DNA of 64,000 nt, from the NCBI RefSeq assembly GCF_025567525.1, contig NZ_JAOQJY010000004.1:62001-126000 (forward strand), given 5' to 3'. A program made the position numbers and the translations under genes. Below are positions 31,907 to 40,044 of this stretch, in pieces; the stretch's first letter is position 1, and every line of letters begins with the position of its first letter. The stretch is from Gallintestinimicrobium propionicum. GTDB lineage: Bacteria; Bacillota; Clostridia; Lachnospirales; Lachnospiraceae. The notes below the pieces were generated by a model that did not search any database, was not told the origin of the DNA, and was given only the letters and a program-made list of their open reading frames with translations.

Positions 31907-33970
31907 TTATCCCTGATACAGCGGCAAATTTAATTCTTCCGTGCCGTCCAGTACGAAAAATCCGTCCTTGATCAGCCCAATCCTGGTGCCGTCTGCACAT
32001 ACCGCTGTTACCTCTGCCAGCTCTGCGTACGGGATCGTAATATCTGTGTGGCAGTTAAAATATGCCTTTTCCGGATCGGTATGACGAAGCGCGGACACCT
32101 CGTTGTCCCGCGCGATGATCGCCTTGCCATCCGGATTATAGGTCATGCGGTCTTCTTCATAGCTGTAGCAGGTATCACCCACTGCGAAGTGGGGGCCGGT
32201 CTTTTCTGCAATCAACACCGGAAGCTTGTCATTGATTTCATAACGGCGCGCTACCATATAAGCAGTCGTGTTCGTACCAATAGCAAATTCGCCGATCGGC
32301 AGCGTATCATGATGATACAGCACACCATCCTGCAGCAGCTTTTCGTTTTCCGCTTCCTTTTCGAAGTTACGGCAGGTGTATTTGGTAATCATGCCATCCC
32401 TAAACTGCAGCTCCAGATCGTTATACTGCATACCGCGCAAAAACGTCTGCGGTACATGTAAAACGCCTTCTGTTCCGGTCAGCTTCGGAGAGGTGAACAC
32501 TTCCCCAACCGGAATGTTGACATCCGCCACGCAGTTTTCGAAATTCGTTTCCTGCGCAGGGTTGTTGAGCGTATGGAGCATGACCTTCATATCGGTGTGG
32601 TTGTCGCCGCGTCCCTTGATCTCCACCCACGCTGCCTTATCCAGCGCATCGATCAGGTGCTGCTGAATCGTCTCGTAGGTCTTGTAATCCAACGTATTGA
32701 TCTTTAATACTTCGTCGAAAATCTCCGGGAAATGCTCGCCGATGCCCGGAACCGGGAACGCGATACAGGTAAAGCTTCTTTCCTCCGGGTCGATATATTC
32801 GTTCGTCATCGCACCCGCCTGGCTCTGATATTCGACATACAGCTTCTGCTGTTCGACCGATAAGGTGAGCAGATGCTCCTTGCTCGCAGGCTCGAAGGGC
32901 TCTTCGCCGAATGCTTCGATGACAGCGGGACCTGCATGGACAACCGCCATATCTTTGTACTCTTCCCACGCATTTTTGCGGCATTCCAGCATCCTGTGGA
33001 CATATTTTTTGTCCAGGTACAGTGCCTTATCGTTTTCATGGTCATAGTCGAACTGCCGGTTCACTGCACCGCCGAAAAATCCGAGCCGGAACACTCTGCG
33101 TCCCTCTGCAAAGCTCGCAGGTGTGCGGGCGATGACAGGCTCTAAGCCCATTTTTCTGAAGTTTTCAATTGCAGCTTTTACGACACGCTCAAAGCCCAGA
33201 GGATAACGGATCTGGACGGATTTCTTTTTGTCCAGAGGCTTCTTTGCCAGCTCAAAGCCCTTGCGGAAGCCCTCCGTGTAGGTGTCTGCGATTTTCTGAA
33301 TTTTTTCTTCCGGCAGACCATTCAAATGCTCTGCCAGCTTCCACTGGTCATCCGCGATATATTCCCCGAACCAGAACAGGTAACGGATATCAGACAGATC
33401 TGCGTTTTCGATGATGTCCAGCGCAAATCTCTGTCCCCAGTCCACGGTATGGCGGATCGCATGCTCTGCAGTCAGCTCCGCATAGTCGCTTGCAAACCAG
33501 TAGAAAATATCCCGGATCCGGGAATACTCCGGTGCTTCTTTTGTCTCCTCGAAGCTTTCTGCAAACGCACAGTAAATTTCGACAAACAGCTCCAGGCGGA
33601 TCGTGATGCCTTCCAGATCCTGTTCATAAATGAACGCAGGCAGGCTGCGCAGCTCCGCCGCAACTGCAGAAAGCAGCTGTCCAAAGGTTTCGCCAAGCTG
33701 TGCATACGCCCAGTCAGGGTTTGCATAGCTCGTCTCATAATTGCGTCCCATCAGGTCGATGAAGCAGCTTTCGTTGTGCCGTTCCAGCTCTTGCAGAGAG
33801 GCTTCCCGCATCGCCCCGGACGCTATCCATTTGTATTCTTCGAGCAGGACGCCCAGGTAGTCTGCGTTTTCTGCAAAATAGCGTTGAAACTGCTCCGGCA
33901 TCCGTTTTTCTTTTTCGATTTCCAAAATACGCTGTGAGGCAAGCTCAAACCGTTCTTCCATTACTGTCAT
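31907..33970 (-). CDS. M29-type aminopeptidase with long N-terminal extension
   Basis: 687 residues. The C-terminal 400 residues resemble aminopeptidase T/AmpS (M29): NTHTDMKVML-like segment GDNHTDMKVMLHTL, NIPVGEVFTSPKLTGTEG with the metal-binding Glu, EKTGPHFAVGDTCYSYEED with the His and Asp, and the CHTDITIPYAELAEV end. M29 enzymes are about 400 residues; the first 280 here are an alpha-helical region of unknown role. It should release N-terminal amino acids using two metal ions in the cytosol. The start at 33970 overlaps the DUF6142 gene by 4 bp. Confidence 0.8.
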   Translation of the reverse strand: MTVMEERFELASQRILEIEKEKRMPEQFQRYFAENADYLGVLLEEYKWIASGAMREASLQELERHNESCFIDLMGRNYETSYANPDWAYAQLGETFGQLLSAVAAELRSLPAFIYEQDLEGITIRLELFVEIYCAFAESFEETKEAPEYSRIRDIFYWFASDYAELTAEHAIRHTVDWGQRFALDIIENADLSDIRYLFWFGEYIADDQWKLAEHLNGLPEEKIQKIADTYTEGFRKGFELAKKPLDKKKSVQIRYPLGFERVVKAAIENFRKMGLEPVIARTPASFAEGRRVFRLGFFGGAVNRQFDYDHENDKALYLDKKYVHRMLECRKNAWEEYKDMAVVHAGPAVIEAFGEEPFEPASKEHLLTLSVEQQKLYVEYQSQAGAMTNEYIDPEERSFTCIAFPVPGIGEHFPEIFDEVLKINTLDYKTYETIQQHLIDALDKAAWVEIKGRGDNHTDMKVMLHTLNNPAQETNFENCVADVNIPVGEVFTSPKLTGTEGVLHVPQTFLRGMQYNDLELQFRDGMITKYTCRNFEKEAENEKLLQDGVLYHHDTLPIGEFAIGTNTTAYMVARRYEINDKLPVLIAEKTGPHFAVGDTCYSYEEDRMTYNPDGKAIIARDNEVSALRHTDPEKAYFNCHTDITIPYAELAEVTAVCADGTRIGLIKDGFFVLDGTEELNLPLYQG

Positions 33971-34284
33971 AATCCATACACTCCTACTGCCACAATCCCC
34001 CCGATCCCCAACAGGGTCAGGGCGTTCAACACAATGCCAATCCAGGCGAACAGATAAAATTTATCCTCTTCCAGCTTCGCCATAATTCCAATTACCAGAC
34101 CTGCCACAGAAAAAATCAGGCACAGCAGTGTCACCACGCCGTAGCGCACATATGCCGTCCCATGATTCTGCCAGGTAAAATAGACGGTCAGGAAAACAGA
34201 AATCAGGGACATTGCCCCCAGCATTGCTGACAATATCCCCTTTTTGGATTCCCTCTTATCGGTAAAAATGTAATGCCTGCGCAC
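33967..34284 (-). CDS. DUF6142-like small membrane protein
   Basis: 105 residues from a GTG at 34284, with AAGGAG six bases upstream. Three hydrophobic helices (about 19-38, 48-68, 78-100) and the opening HYIFTDKRESKKGILSAMLG match, from memory, the DUF6142 family. Function unknown. Overlaps the peptidase start by 4 bp. Confidence 0.7.
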   Translation of the reverse strand: MRRHYIFTDKRESKKGILSAMLGAMSLISVFLTVYFTWQNHGTAYVRYGVVTLLCLIFSVAGLVIGIMAKLEEDKFYLFAWIGIVLNALTLLGIGGIVAVGVYGL

Positions 34285-34377
34285 GCCGGTCTCCTTTCCG
34301 AAAAGCTTCGCTTACGCAGTTCCCTATCTGTAACCGGGAACTGCGTAAAAATTCCATTTCCTGCATTCTCAGAAAAT

Positions 34378-34521
34378 CAGTTTGCCCCGGTGTGCCAGCT
34401 GTCTTGCGCCGTTTACGATCAGCAGCACGCCGCTTGCAATCCCGGAAACCAGCACAACCGCGCCGACCGCGATATTCAAAGCGCCGCTGCCGCCCAAAAG
34501 CTTATAGGTCTTTTCTTCCAT
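34378..34521 (-). CDS. 47-residue single-helix membrane protein
   Basis: Start ATG at 34521 with GGAGG ten bases upstream, stop at 34378-34380. The product opens MEEKTYKLLGGSGALNI, has one hydrophobic helix (IAVGAVVLVSGIASGVLLIV) and ends NGARQLAHRGK. It lies between pyrE and the DUF6142 gene on the same strand, 15 bp after pyrE, so it is probably translated from the pyrE transcript. Function unknown. Confidence 0.7.
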
Positions 34522-34536
34522 ATTGGTTGAACCTCC

Positions 34537-35214
34537 TTATTTTGCACCGTACTGCGCGTAATAAGCGTCGATCGCAGCCTTTAAGGTATCATCAATATAA
34601 ACCTGTCCCTTGTAGGGCTTGTTATACAGATATTCTGTCACCTCTGCCATGCTTACGATGGCATTGGCGTCAAAACCGTACTTTTCTTTGATCTCTTCCA
34701 GCGCGCTCTTCTCAGAAGAAAGTCCGCGCTCCATGCGGTTTAAGGAAACCATCAGTCCAACAATTTCCACATCTGCCTGTGCTTTTAAGATCGGGAAGGT
34801 TTCTTCGATGGACTTGCCGGAGGTCGTTACATCCTCAATAATAACAACGCGGTCGCCATCCTTTAACTTGCTGCCCAGTAAAATACCAGTGTCGCCATGA
34901 TCCTTTACTTCCTTACGATTGGAACAGTAACGGATATCCTTGCCGTAAAGCTCGCTGATGGCCATCGTCGTCGCAACGGTCAGCGGAATGCCTTTGTATG
35001 CGGGTCCAAACAGCACGTCAAAATCCAGTCCGTAGTTGTCATGAATCGCCTTTGCATAATATTCGCCCAGTCTGCGCAGCTGTGTGCCAGTCACATAAGC
35101 GCCCGCATTCATGAAAAACGGGGACTTACGTCCGCTCTTCAACGTAAAATCGCCAAACTTTAAGACATTGCTGTCCACCATAAATTCGATAAATTCCTGT
35201 TTATACTGTTCCAT
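34537..35214 (-). CDS. pyrE: Orotate phosphoribosyltransferase
   Basis: 225 residues. PRPP-binding signature VVIIEDVTTSGKSIEE (near 121-136), substrate region LKSGRKSPFFMNAGAY and a catalytic Lys-containing loop SNRKEVKDHGDTG. Converts orotate and PRPP to OMP in pyrimidine synthesis. GGAG precedes the ATG. It has its own promoter; other pyr genes are not in the window. Confidence 0.96.
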   Translation of the reverse strand: MEQYKQEFIEFMVDSNVLKFGDFTLKSGRKSPFFMNAGAYVTGTQLRRLGEYYAKAIHDNYGLDFDVLFGPAYKGIPLTVATTMAISELYGKDIRYCSNRKEVKDHGDTGILLGSKLKDGDRVVIIEDVTTSGKSIEETFPILKAQADVEIVGLMVSLNRMERGLSSEKSALEEIKEKYGFDANAIVSMAEVTEYLYNKPYKGQVYIDDTLKAAIDAYYAQYGAK

Positions 35215-35307
35215 TTCTTGTATTCTCCTTCGTTGCAGTGCATTGAAAATGCCTGTGCTTTGTTATGAATGCAGCGCGATCGCCTGCAGGTACAAAAAGA
35301 TAATGTT

Positions 35308-35336
35308 AGTATAGCATTGCAAGACAGGTTTTTCAA
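35308..35336 (-). promoter_or_regulatory. Promoter of pyrE
   Basis: TTGAAA (35331-35336), 17 bp, TATACT (35308-35313) on the minus strand; the -35 box overlaps the glgB stop codon. Confidence 0.75.
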
Positions 35337-37102
35337 CCGTTAACTAACAGCACTGCGCTAAAGGGCGAGAGGTCTAATACACAGCTGTTCTCATATACCA
35401 GTTCTTCCCGTTTTTTGCTGCCGCCAAAGCACTCCCAATCGCTGTTAAGCAGCACGCGATAGCTGCCGTCTTTCTGCAGCGGTACGGCATAGCCGTTTTG
35501 CGGCTGAGCGGAAAAATTGAATACGCCGATCACGGTCTGGTCGCCCGCCATTCTCTGCATCGCGTAGATCACGCGCCCCTCCTGATGGCAGTCCAGCCAG
35601 ATAAAACCGTCGCGGTTAAAGTCCTTTTCCCAGAGCGCCGGATGATCGAGATAAAGGTGATTCAGTTCCTTCATATAATGATAGAACGCTTCGTGAATCG
35701 GGAAATCCAGCAGGTTCCAGTCCTGCTCCCGCTTTTCATCCCATTCCCGGAACTGCCCGATTTCATTGCCCATGAAATTCAGCTTTTTACCCGGATGCAG
35801 CATCATATAGGCGTACATGGCGCGTGCCTGTGGGAATTTCCGTTCGTAATCGCCGTTCATCTTCTGCAGAATCGTCGCCTTTCCATGCACTACCTCATCG
35901 TGGGAAAGCGGCAGCAGATAATGCTCGTTATACGCATACATCATTGAAAAGGTCAGCTTGTGGTACGCTTCCGTGCGCGCCGACGGATCGAGCTGAAAAT
36001 ATTCCAGCGTGTCGTGCATCCAGCCCATGTTCCATTTTAAATCGAATCCAAGTCCGCCCTGATCAGCGGGCGCCGTTACGCCGGGGAAATTCGTAGAATC
36101 CTCCGCCGCCAGGATACAGTTCGGAACGCGCTCTTTCAACCCTTTATTCATAAAACGGATAAAGTCAACTGCATTACCGTTTACGCCGCGCCGTTCATCC
36201 CCCTGCCAGTAAATGATCCGGCTGATGGCATCCATCCGGATACCGTCAAAATGAAACTCCTTCATCCAGTAATACGCCGCAGACTGTAAAAAGCAGCGCA
36301 CCTCCCCACGGGAATGCATAAAATTACAGCTTCCCCATTCACTCACTCCAACATCCCTGCTCGGATATTCGTACAGCTCTCCGCCATCGTAACGTTTCAA
36401 ACCGTAATCATCTGTGGCAAAGTGTACCGGTACAAAATCCAGCAGCACATAAATTCCATTCTGATGCATCTGATCCACCAGCTTCTGTAATCCCTCTGCC
36501 GTACCATACCGGGCAGTCGGAGCAAAAAATCCCGTATTCTGATATCCCCAGCTTTCATCGCAGGGATGCTCGCTCAGCGGAAGAAATTCCACACAGTTAT
36601 AGCCGCTTTCCTTCAGATACGGGATCAGAACCTCTCCCAGCTCCTCATAGGTATACCAGTCGGTCTGTCCTGTACCCGGCTTTTTAAAGGAGCCAGCATG
36701 TACCTCATAAATATTGAGGGGCTTCGTGCTGATATCCTCCCGATCCTTTAACCATTTTTCATCGGTAAATGCATAACGGTTAAGATCCCGTACCACTGAT
36801 TTATGTGCCGGGCGAAGCTCCATTCCAAACCCGTAGGGATCACAGTGCTCCTGGCAGGAACCATCCCTGTGCCAGATACGGAATTCATACAGGTCCCCTT
36901 CTTTTACCTGGTCCAGTGTAATTTCATAAAAGTTGCCGTCATGCACCCGCTGCATTCCGTGTCCCTGTCCGTTTAATACAAGCTCCACGCCCGCTGCAGA
37001 GGGGGCAAACGTCCGAAACGTCGTGCGCTCCTTCGTGTAATGGGCACCCAGATATTTATAAGCTTCAAATTCCTGTCCGGTATAAAATCCGTAAAAATCC
37101 AT
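35333..37102 (-). CDS. glgB: 1,4-alpha-glucan branching enzyme
   Basis: 589 residues from the ATG at 37102 (GGGAG upstream). N-terminal CBM48 (TTFRTFAPSAAGVELVLNGQG), then a GH13 barrel: region I VLLDFVPVH, region II GIRMDAISRI (nucleophile Asp), region III ILAAEDST (acid Glu), region IV PLSHDEVVHGK, and a C-terminal beta domain. It makes alpha-1,6 branches in glycogen. No other glycogen genes are nearby. A TetR regulator is divergently placed. Confidence 0.94.
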   Translation of the reverse strand: MDFYGFYTGQEFEAYKYLGAHYTKERTTFRTFAPSAAGVELVLNGQGHGMQRVHDGNFYEITLDQVKEGDLYEFRIWHRDGSCQEHCDPYGFGMELRPAHKSVVRDLNRYAFTDEKWLKDREDISTKPLNIYEVHAGSFKKPGTGQTDWYTYEELGEVLIPYLKESGYNCVEFLPLSEHPCDESWGYQNTGFFAPTARYGTAEGLQKLVDQMHQNGIYVLLDFVPVHFATDDYGLKRYDGGELYEYPSRDVGVSEWGSCNFMHSRGEVRCFLQSAAYYWMKEFHFDGIRMDAISRIIYWQGDERRGVNGNAVDFIRFMNKGLKERVPNCILAAEDSTNFPGVTAPADQGGLGFDLKWNMGWMHDTLEYFQLDPSARTEAYHKLTFSMMYAYNEHYLLPLSHDEVVHGKATILQKMNGDYERKFPQARAMYAYMMLHPGKKLNFMGNEIGQFREWDEKREQDWNLLDFPIHEAFYHYMKELNHLYLDHPALWEKDFNRDGFIWLDCHQEGRVIYAMQRMAGDQTVIGVFNFSAQPQNGYAVPLQKDGSYRVLLNSDWECFGGSKKREELVYENSCVLDLSPFSAVLLVNG

Positions 37103-37169
37103 GTTCTTCTCCCTTTCTTCTCTCTCCGTCCGCAAAGATCATTTTTTGCAGCCTGCTTTTCTGATCTGC

Positions 37170-37208
37170 AGTTACAGCTTCCTCGCGCCATTCGCAAAAG
37201 CGCGTCGT
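37170..37208 (-). repeat. Family B end fragment, copy B7
   Basis: CAGTTACAGCTTCCTCGCGCCATTCGCAAAAGCGCGTCG (in part) matches one end of family B elements; the rest is missing. Confidence 0.65.
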
Positions 37209-37216
37209 TGATTTTC

Positions 37217-37258
37217 TTGACGGGTGTCTATTTGCGCCGTATACTGATGATATTATCA
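37217..37258 (+). promoter_or_regulatory. Promoter and possible operator of the TetR gene
   Basis: TTGACG (37217-37222), 17 bp, TATACT (37240-37245). The near-palindrome TGATGATATTATCA (37245-37258) covers the expected start point and could be the regulator's own site. Confidence 0.65.
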
Positions 37259-37353
37259 TACCAGCCGGAGCGTTTCCGGCACAATCGACAATCCTGCCCC
37301 TTGTTACAATACTGGACGTTTCGGGCAAATTGTCCAGAAAGGAGGGAATTCTT

Positions 37354-37881
37354 TTGGATCAACGGGAAATCAAAACCAAACGCGCCATCAAGAATGCATT
37401 TCTGATGCTGCGTGCCCAAAAGCCGATCGAAAAAATCACGATCCGGGAACTTGCCGCCCTCGCAGAAATCAGCAAAGCCACCTTTTATCTCCATTATCAG
37501 GATATTTACGACCTTTCCGAGCAGATCGGGAAAGAGGTGCTCACCAATATTTTAAACAGTATTTCCAGACCGGAAAATGTACTGGAAAAGCCCGATGTGT
37601 TCACAAGGGAAATCACAACGGGCTTCTTTTCTCAGATCAATCTGATCCAGCTTCTGTTCTCCGGTTCGCAGGCGCATATTCTCCCAGACCTCGTCGATTC
37701 GTCGATCCGGGAATATATTTACCGCCTGAAACCGGAATATACAGATAATATGCAGTTCAACATTCGCCTCTCCATGCTCATCAAGGGAAGCTTCTATGCG
37801 TTTTATGATAACTACCACAAGTATGACAACGCTGCGCTGATCGATGAGATCTGCGCGTTTCTTGGACAGTGCACCCGATGA
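37354..37881 (+). CDS. TetR/AcrR-family transcriptional regulator
   Basis: 175 residues from a TTG at 37354, eight bases after AAAGGAGGG; an earlier TTG at 37330 lies before that site. N-terminal HTH: AIKNAFLMLRAQKPIEKITIRELAALAEISKATFYLHYQDIYDL (in parts), the standard TetR signature. The C-terminal ligand domain is short and helical. Divergent from glgB across about 250 bp, so it may regulate itself and perhaps glgB. Confidence 0.88.
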   Translation: MDQREIKTKRAIKNAFLMLRAQKPIEKITIRELAALAEISKATFYLHYQDIYDLSEQIGKEVLTNILNSISRPENVLEKPDVFTREITTGFFSQINLIQLLFSGSQAHILPDLVDSSIREYIYRLKPEYTDNMQFNIRLSMLIKGSFYAFYDNYHKYDNAALIDEICAFLGQCTR

Positions 37882-37888
37882 AGAAGCA

Positions 37889-37929
37889 ACAATAGAATGC
37901 ACGCTCTGCGAGCATTCTATTGTCATGAA
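37889..37929 (+). repeat. Family A palindromic repeat, copy A6
   Basis: ACAATAGAATGCACGCTCTG...GCATTCTATTGTCATGAA, the consensus form. Its right end is six bases from the terminator at 37936. Confidence 0.93.
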
Positions 37930-37935
37930 TAACGC

Positions 37936-37982
37936 AAAGCGACCAGCAGGAAGAAATTCTCCCGCCGGTCGCTTTTTTTATT
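37936..37982. terminator. Terminator between tetR and ydjH
   Basis: Imperfect stem AAGCGACCAGCAGG...CCCGCCGGTCGCTT and seven T on the plus strand; usable from both sides. Confidence 0.8.
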
Positions 37983-37996
37983 CTGATTTGCTCTGT

Positions 37997-38842
37997 TTAG
38001 AACTTTCCGCTTCGTCCCGAGCCTCCTCCACCGCTTTCGCTTTGGGTACTTGAGGAGGAAGAGCTTTCTCTCTCAATTTTGCGTCTTGTCTGGGTCGTGT
38101 GAGTGTAACGATCCTCTTTCCGGCTCAGCTTTAGCTTTTCGGAGACATAATCGTTCGCTTCTGTTTTCTGATGCACCGTGTGCATCTTCAACAGCAGCAG
38201 CAGACAGATAATGATAGAAATCACACAGGAAATTCCAAGTGCCATTAAAAAGCTCACTCCGAAATTTTCTCCGGGAGTCGCTTCATAATCCTCATAGTCA
38301 CCGGAATCGTATCCCTCGGGCGCACTGACAGGTGTTCCCTGCTCTGCAAGCTGTAAGTAATTGCTGCAGGCATCGATATAGTCACCAAAGCCTCCATACC
38401 AGTCGTCATCCCGGAAATTATCCAGGAAATAGGTTTCCAGCTGTTCCTGACCATACGCGTTGAACACCTCAGAAGCCTTCGGACCGTATACAAACATCGC
38501 ATAATCCCGATCCTCCATGCTCAGCAGGATCATAATGCCGTCCCGGTCCTCTCCCATGCCCATCTCATAGTCATGATAGATGGTATAATCTGCGGTATAT
38601 ACGCTCTCCGTGCTGTAATCCGTATAATCATCAACCGTTATCATATAGACGCCGCACTGATATTCTTCGGAGACCTGCTGTGCACGCTGCTCCAGATCTT
38701 CCCACTGACTGTCTGTCAGGATCCCGGCATCATCCGTTACATAATTTAACTGTGCATTGCTCTCTGCAAAAACTGTCATCGGAGCCAGAAGAAGACAAAG
38801 GGCCAGCAGCACAGAAACAAATCCGTTCGGTTTTTTCTTCAT
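37997..38842 (-). CDS. ydjH: TPM-domain protein (YdjH/YgcG-like)
   Basis: 281 residues: signal peptide (SVLLALCLLLAPMTVFA), TPM domain (about 30-165: NYVTDDAGILTDSQWEDLEQ, DRDGIMILLSMEDRDYAMFVYG), a membrane helix (about 207-230) and a Ser-rich end closing in GGGGSGRSGKF, the Gly-rich tail typical of this family. In Bacillus subtilis ydjG, ydjH and ydjI follow the pspA homologue and act in membrane-stress response; the three genes here keep the same set. Confidence 0.8.
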   Translation of the reverse strand: MKKKPNGFVSVLLALCLLLAPMTVFAESNAQLNYVTDDAGILTDSQWEDLEQRAQQVSEEYQCGVYMITVDDYTDYSTESVYTADYTIYHDYEMGMGEDRDGIMILLSMEDRDYAMFVYGPKASEVFNAYGQEQLETYFLDNFRDDDWYGGFGDYIDACSNYLQLAEQGTPVSAPEGYDSGDYEDYEATPGENFGVSFLMALGISCVISIIICLLLLLKMHTVHQKTEANDYVSEKLKLSRKEDRYTHTTQTRRKIERESSSSSSTQSESGGGGSGRSGKF

Positions 38843-38855
38843 CTCTTTCTCCCCC

Positions 38856-39995
38856 TTACGACAGCATCAAAATGATCGTCAGCACAACCGTCATCGGTGC
38901 TGCAATGGCTGCAAACAATCCCCAGAACTTTCCTTTGCTCGTCGGAAGGTCGCCGACCATCTTGCCGGTCTGACCGTTCATCGCAAACAAAAAATCCTGT
39001 CCGTTCCATTTCGTATGCAGCATCCAGACCGGAAGCAGTGCATAATGTACCTTGCCGCGCTTTAAATCGATCTGCTTGTGCTCAAGAGTACAGGAGTCAT
39101 ATCCGGTTACCGTTCCCCGAAGGGCATCCTCCAGTGTGCTGGCACAGCGCGTATCCGCACGCTTCTGGCTGTCCTTGACACTCACATCATATTTGTCTGC
39201 AAGAAAGCCCGGCAGATATGCAGTGGAAAACTCCTTTAACCCGCTGTAATCATAGGGCTCGATGGAATCCATATGATCATCCGGCATTTTGGATGACGCA
39301 TCCACCGGAATTTTCTCAAAGCCGATGGAGCCGGCACGGGATACCTCATAATGACGGGTTTCCGTAATCTCTTCGTCACCCTTTTCGTATACCTTCGATG
39401 TCGTAGCCTTATAGGATGCTTCTCCGGAGGCTTTGCCGTCGAACATCCAGAACGGAACATAAACGCCCTGGATCTCTTCGATATGGTTGTCGTCCTTAAA
39501 GGATTTCGGCAAATAAGGTCTTCCCTTATAGTGCATTTTCAGTTTTTCGATTGCTTCTTTTTTGCTGACCTTAAACGGGATCACATAATCCGGCTTCAAT
39601 ACACCGGAAAACTGTCCGGGCACAACAGTCGGATTCCCGCAGTAGGGACAGGAGGTTGCAGCAGTCGTCTCATCGCAGATCAGCTCCGCGCCGCAGGAGG
39701 GACAATTGTAGCTTTTCATGCCTGCTGCATCCTTGCCCCAGTTATCACTGATATCCGAAGTATCCCAGCCCTCTTCGGCCGCCTTTGCCTGCTGTTGCTT
39801 TTTCTGTTCCGTCTCTTTTTCTGCCTTTTTCTGGACTTCGACAGATTTTTCTTCCTTCTTGGCATACATCGCTTCGATTTCTGCGACTTCATACTCCGTA
39901 CCGCAGTAATCACATTTCAGCTTGCCAAGGCTTTCCGAATAATGCAGCGGTCCGGTACAGGCCGGACACTGATAATTGGTAATTTGTTCCGCCAT
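38856..39995 (-). CDS. ydjG: Zinc-ribbon membrane protein (YdjG-like)
   Basis: 379 residues. Two zinc ribbons, YQCPACTGPLHY...CDYCG (residues 9-33) and YNCPSCGAELIC...CPYCG (95-120), a charged coiled coil between them, a central conserved region with PFWMFDGKASGEASYKA and LLPVWMLHTKWNGQDFLFAMNG, and a C-terminal membrane helix. Often mislabelled 'primosomal N' helicase-like' because of the ribbons. Belongs to the ydjIGH unit. Confidence 0.8.
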   Translation of the reverse strand: MAEQITNYQCPACTGPLHYSESLGKLKCDYCGTEYEVAEIEAMYAKKEEKSVEVQKKAEKETEQKKQQQAKAAEEGWDTSDISDNWGKDAAGMKSYNCPSCGAELICDETTAATSCPYCGNPTVVPGQFSGVLKPDYVIPFKVSKKEAIEKLKMHYKGRPYLPKSFKDDNHIEEIQGVYVPFWMFDGKASGEASYKATTSKVYEKGDEEITETRHYEVSRAGSIGFEKIPVDASSKMPDDHMDSIEPYDYSGLKEFSTAYLPGFLADKYDVSVKDSQKRADTRCASTLEDALRGTVTGYDSCTLEHKQIDLKRGKVHYALLPVWMLHTKWNGQDFLFAMNGQTGKMVGDLPTSKGKFWGLFAAIAAPMTVVLTIILMLS

Positions 39996-40044
39996 AACAG
40001 CTCATCCCCTCTCAGAATCGTAATCATCCCTGTATCTCTTTGGA

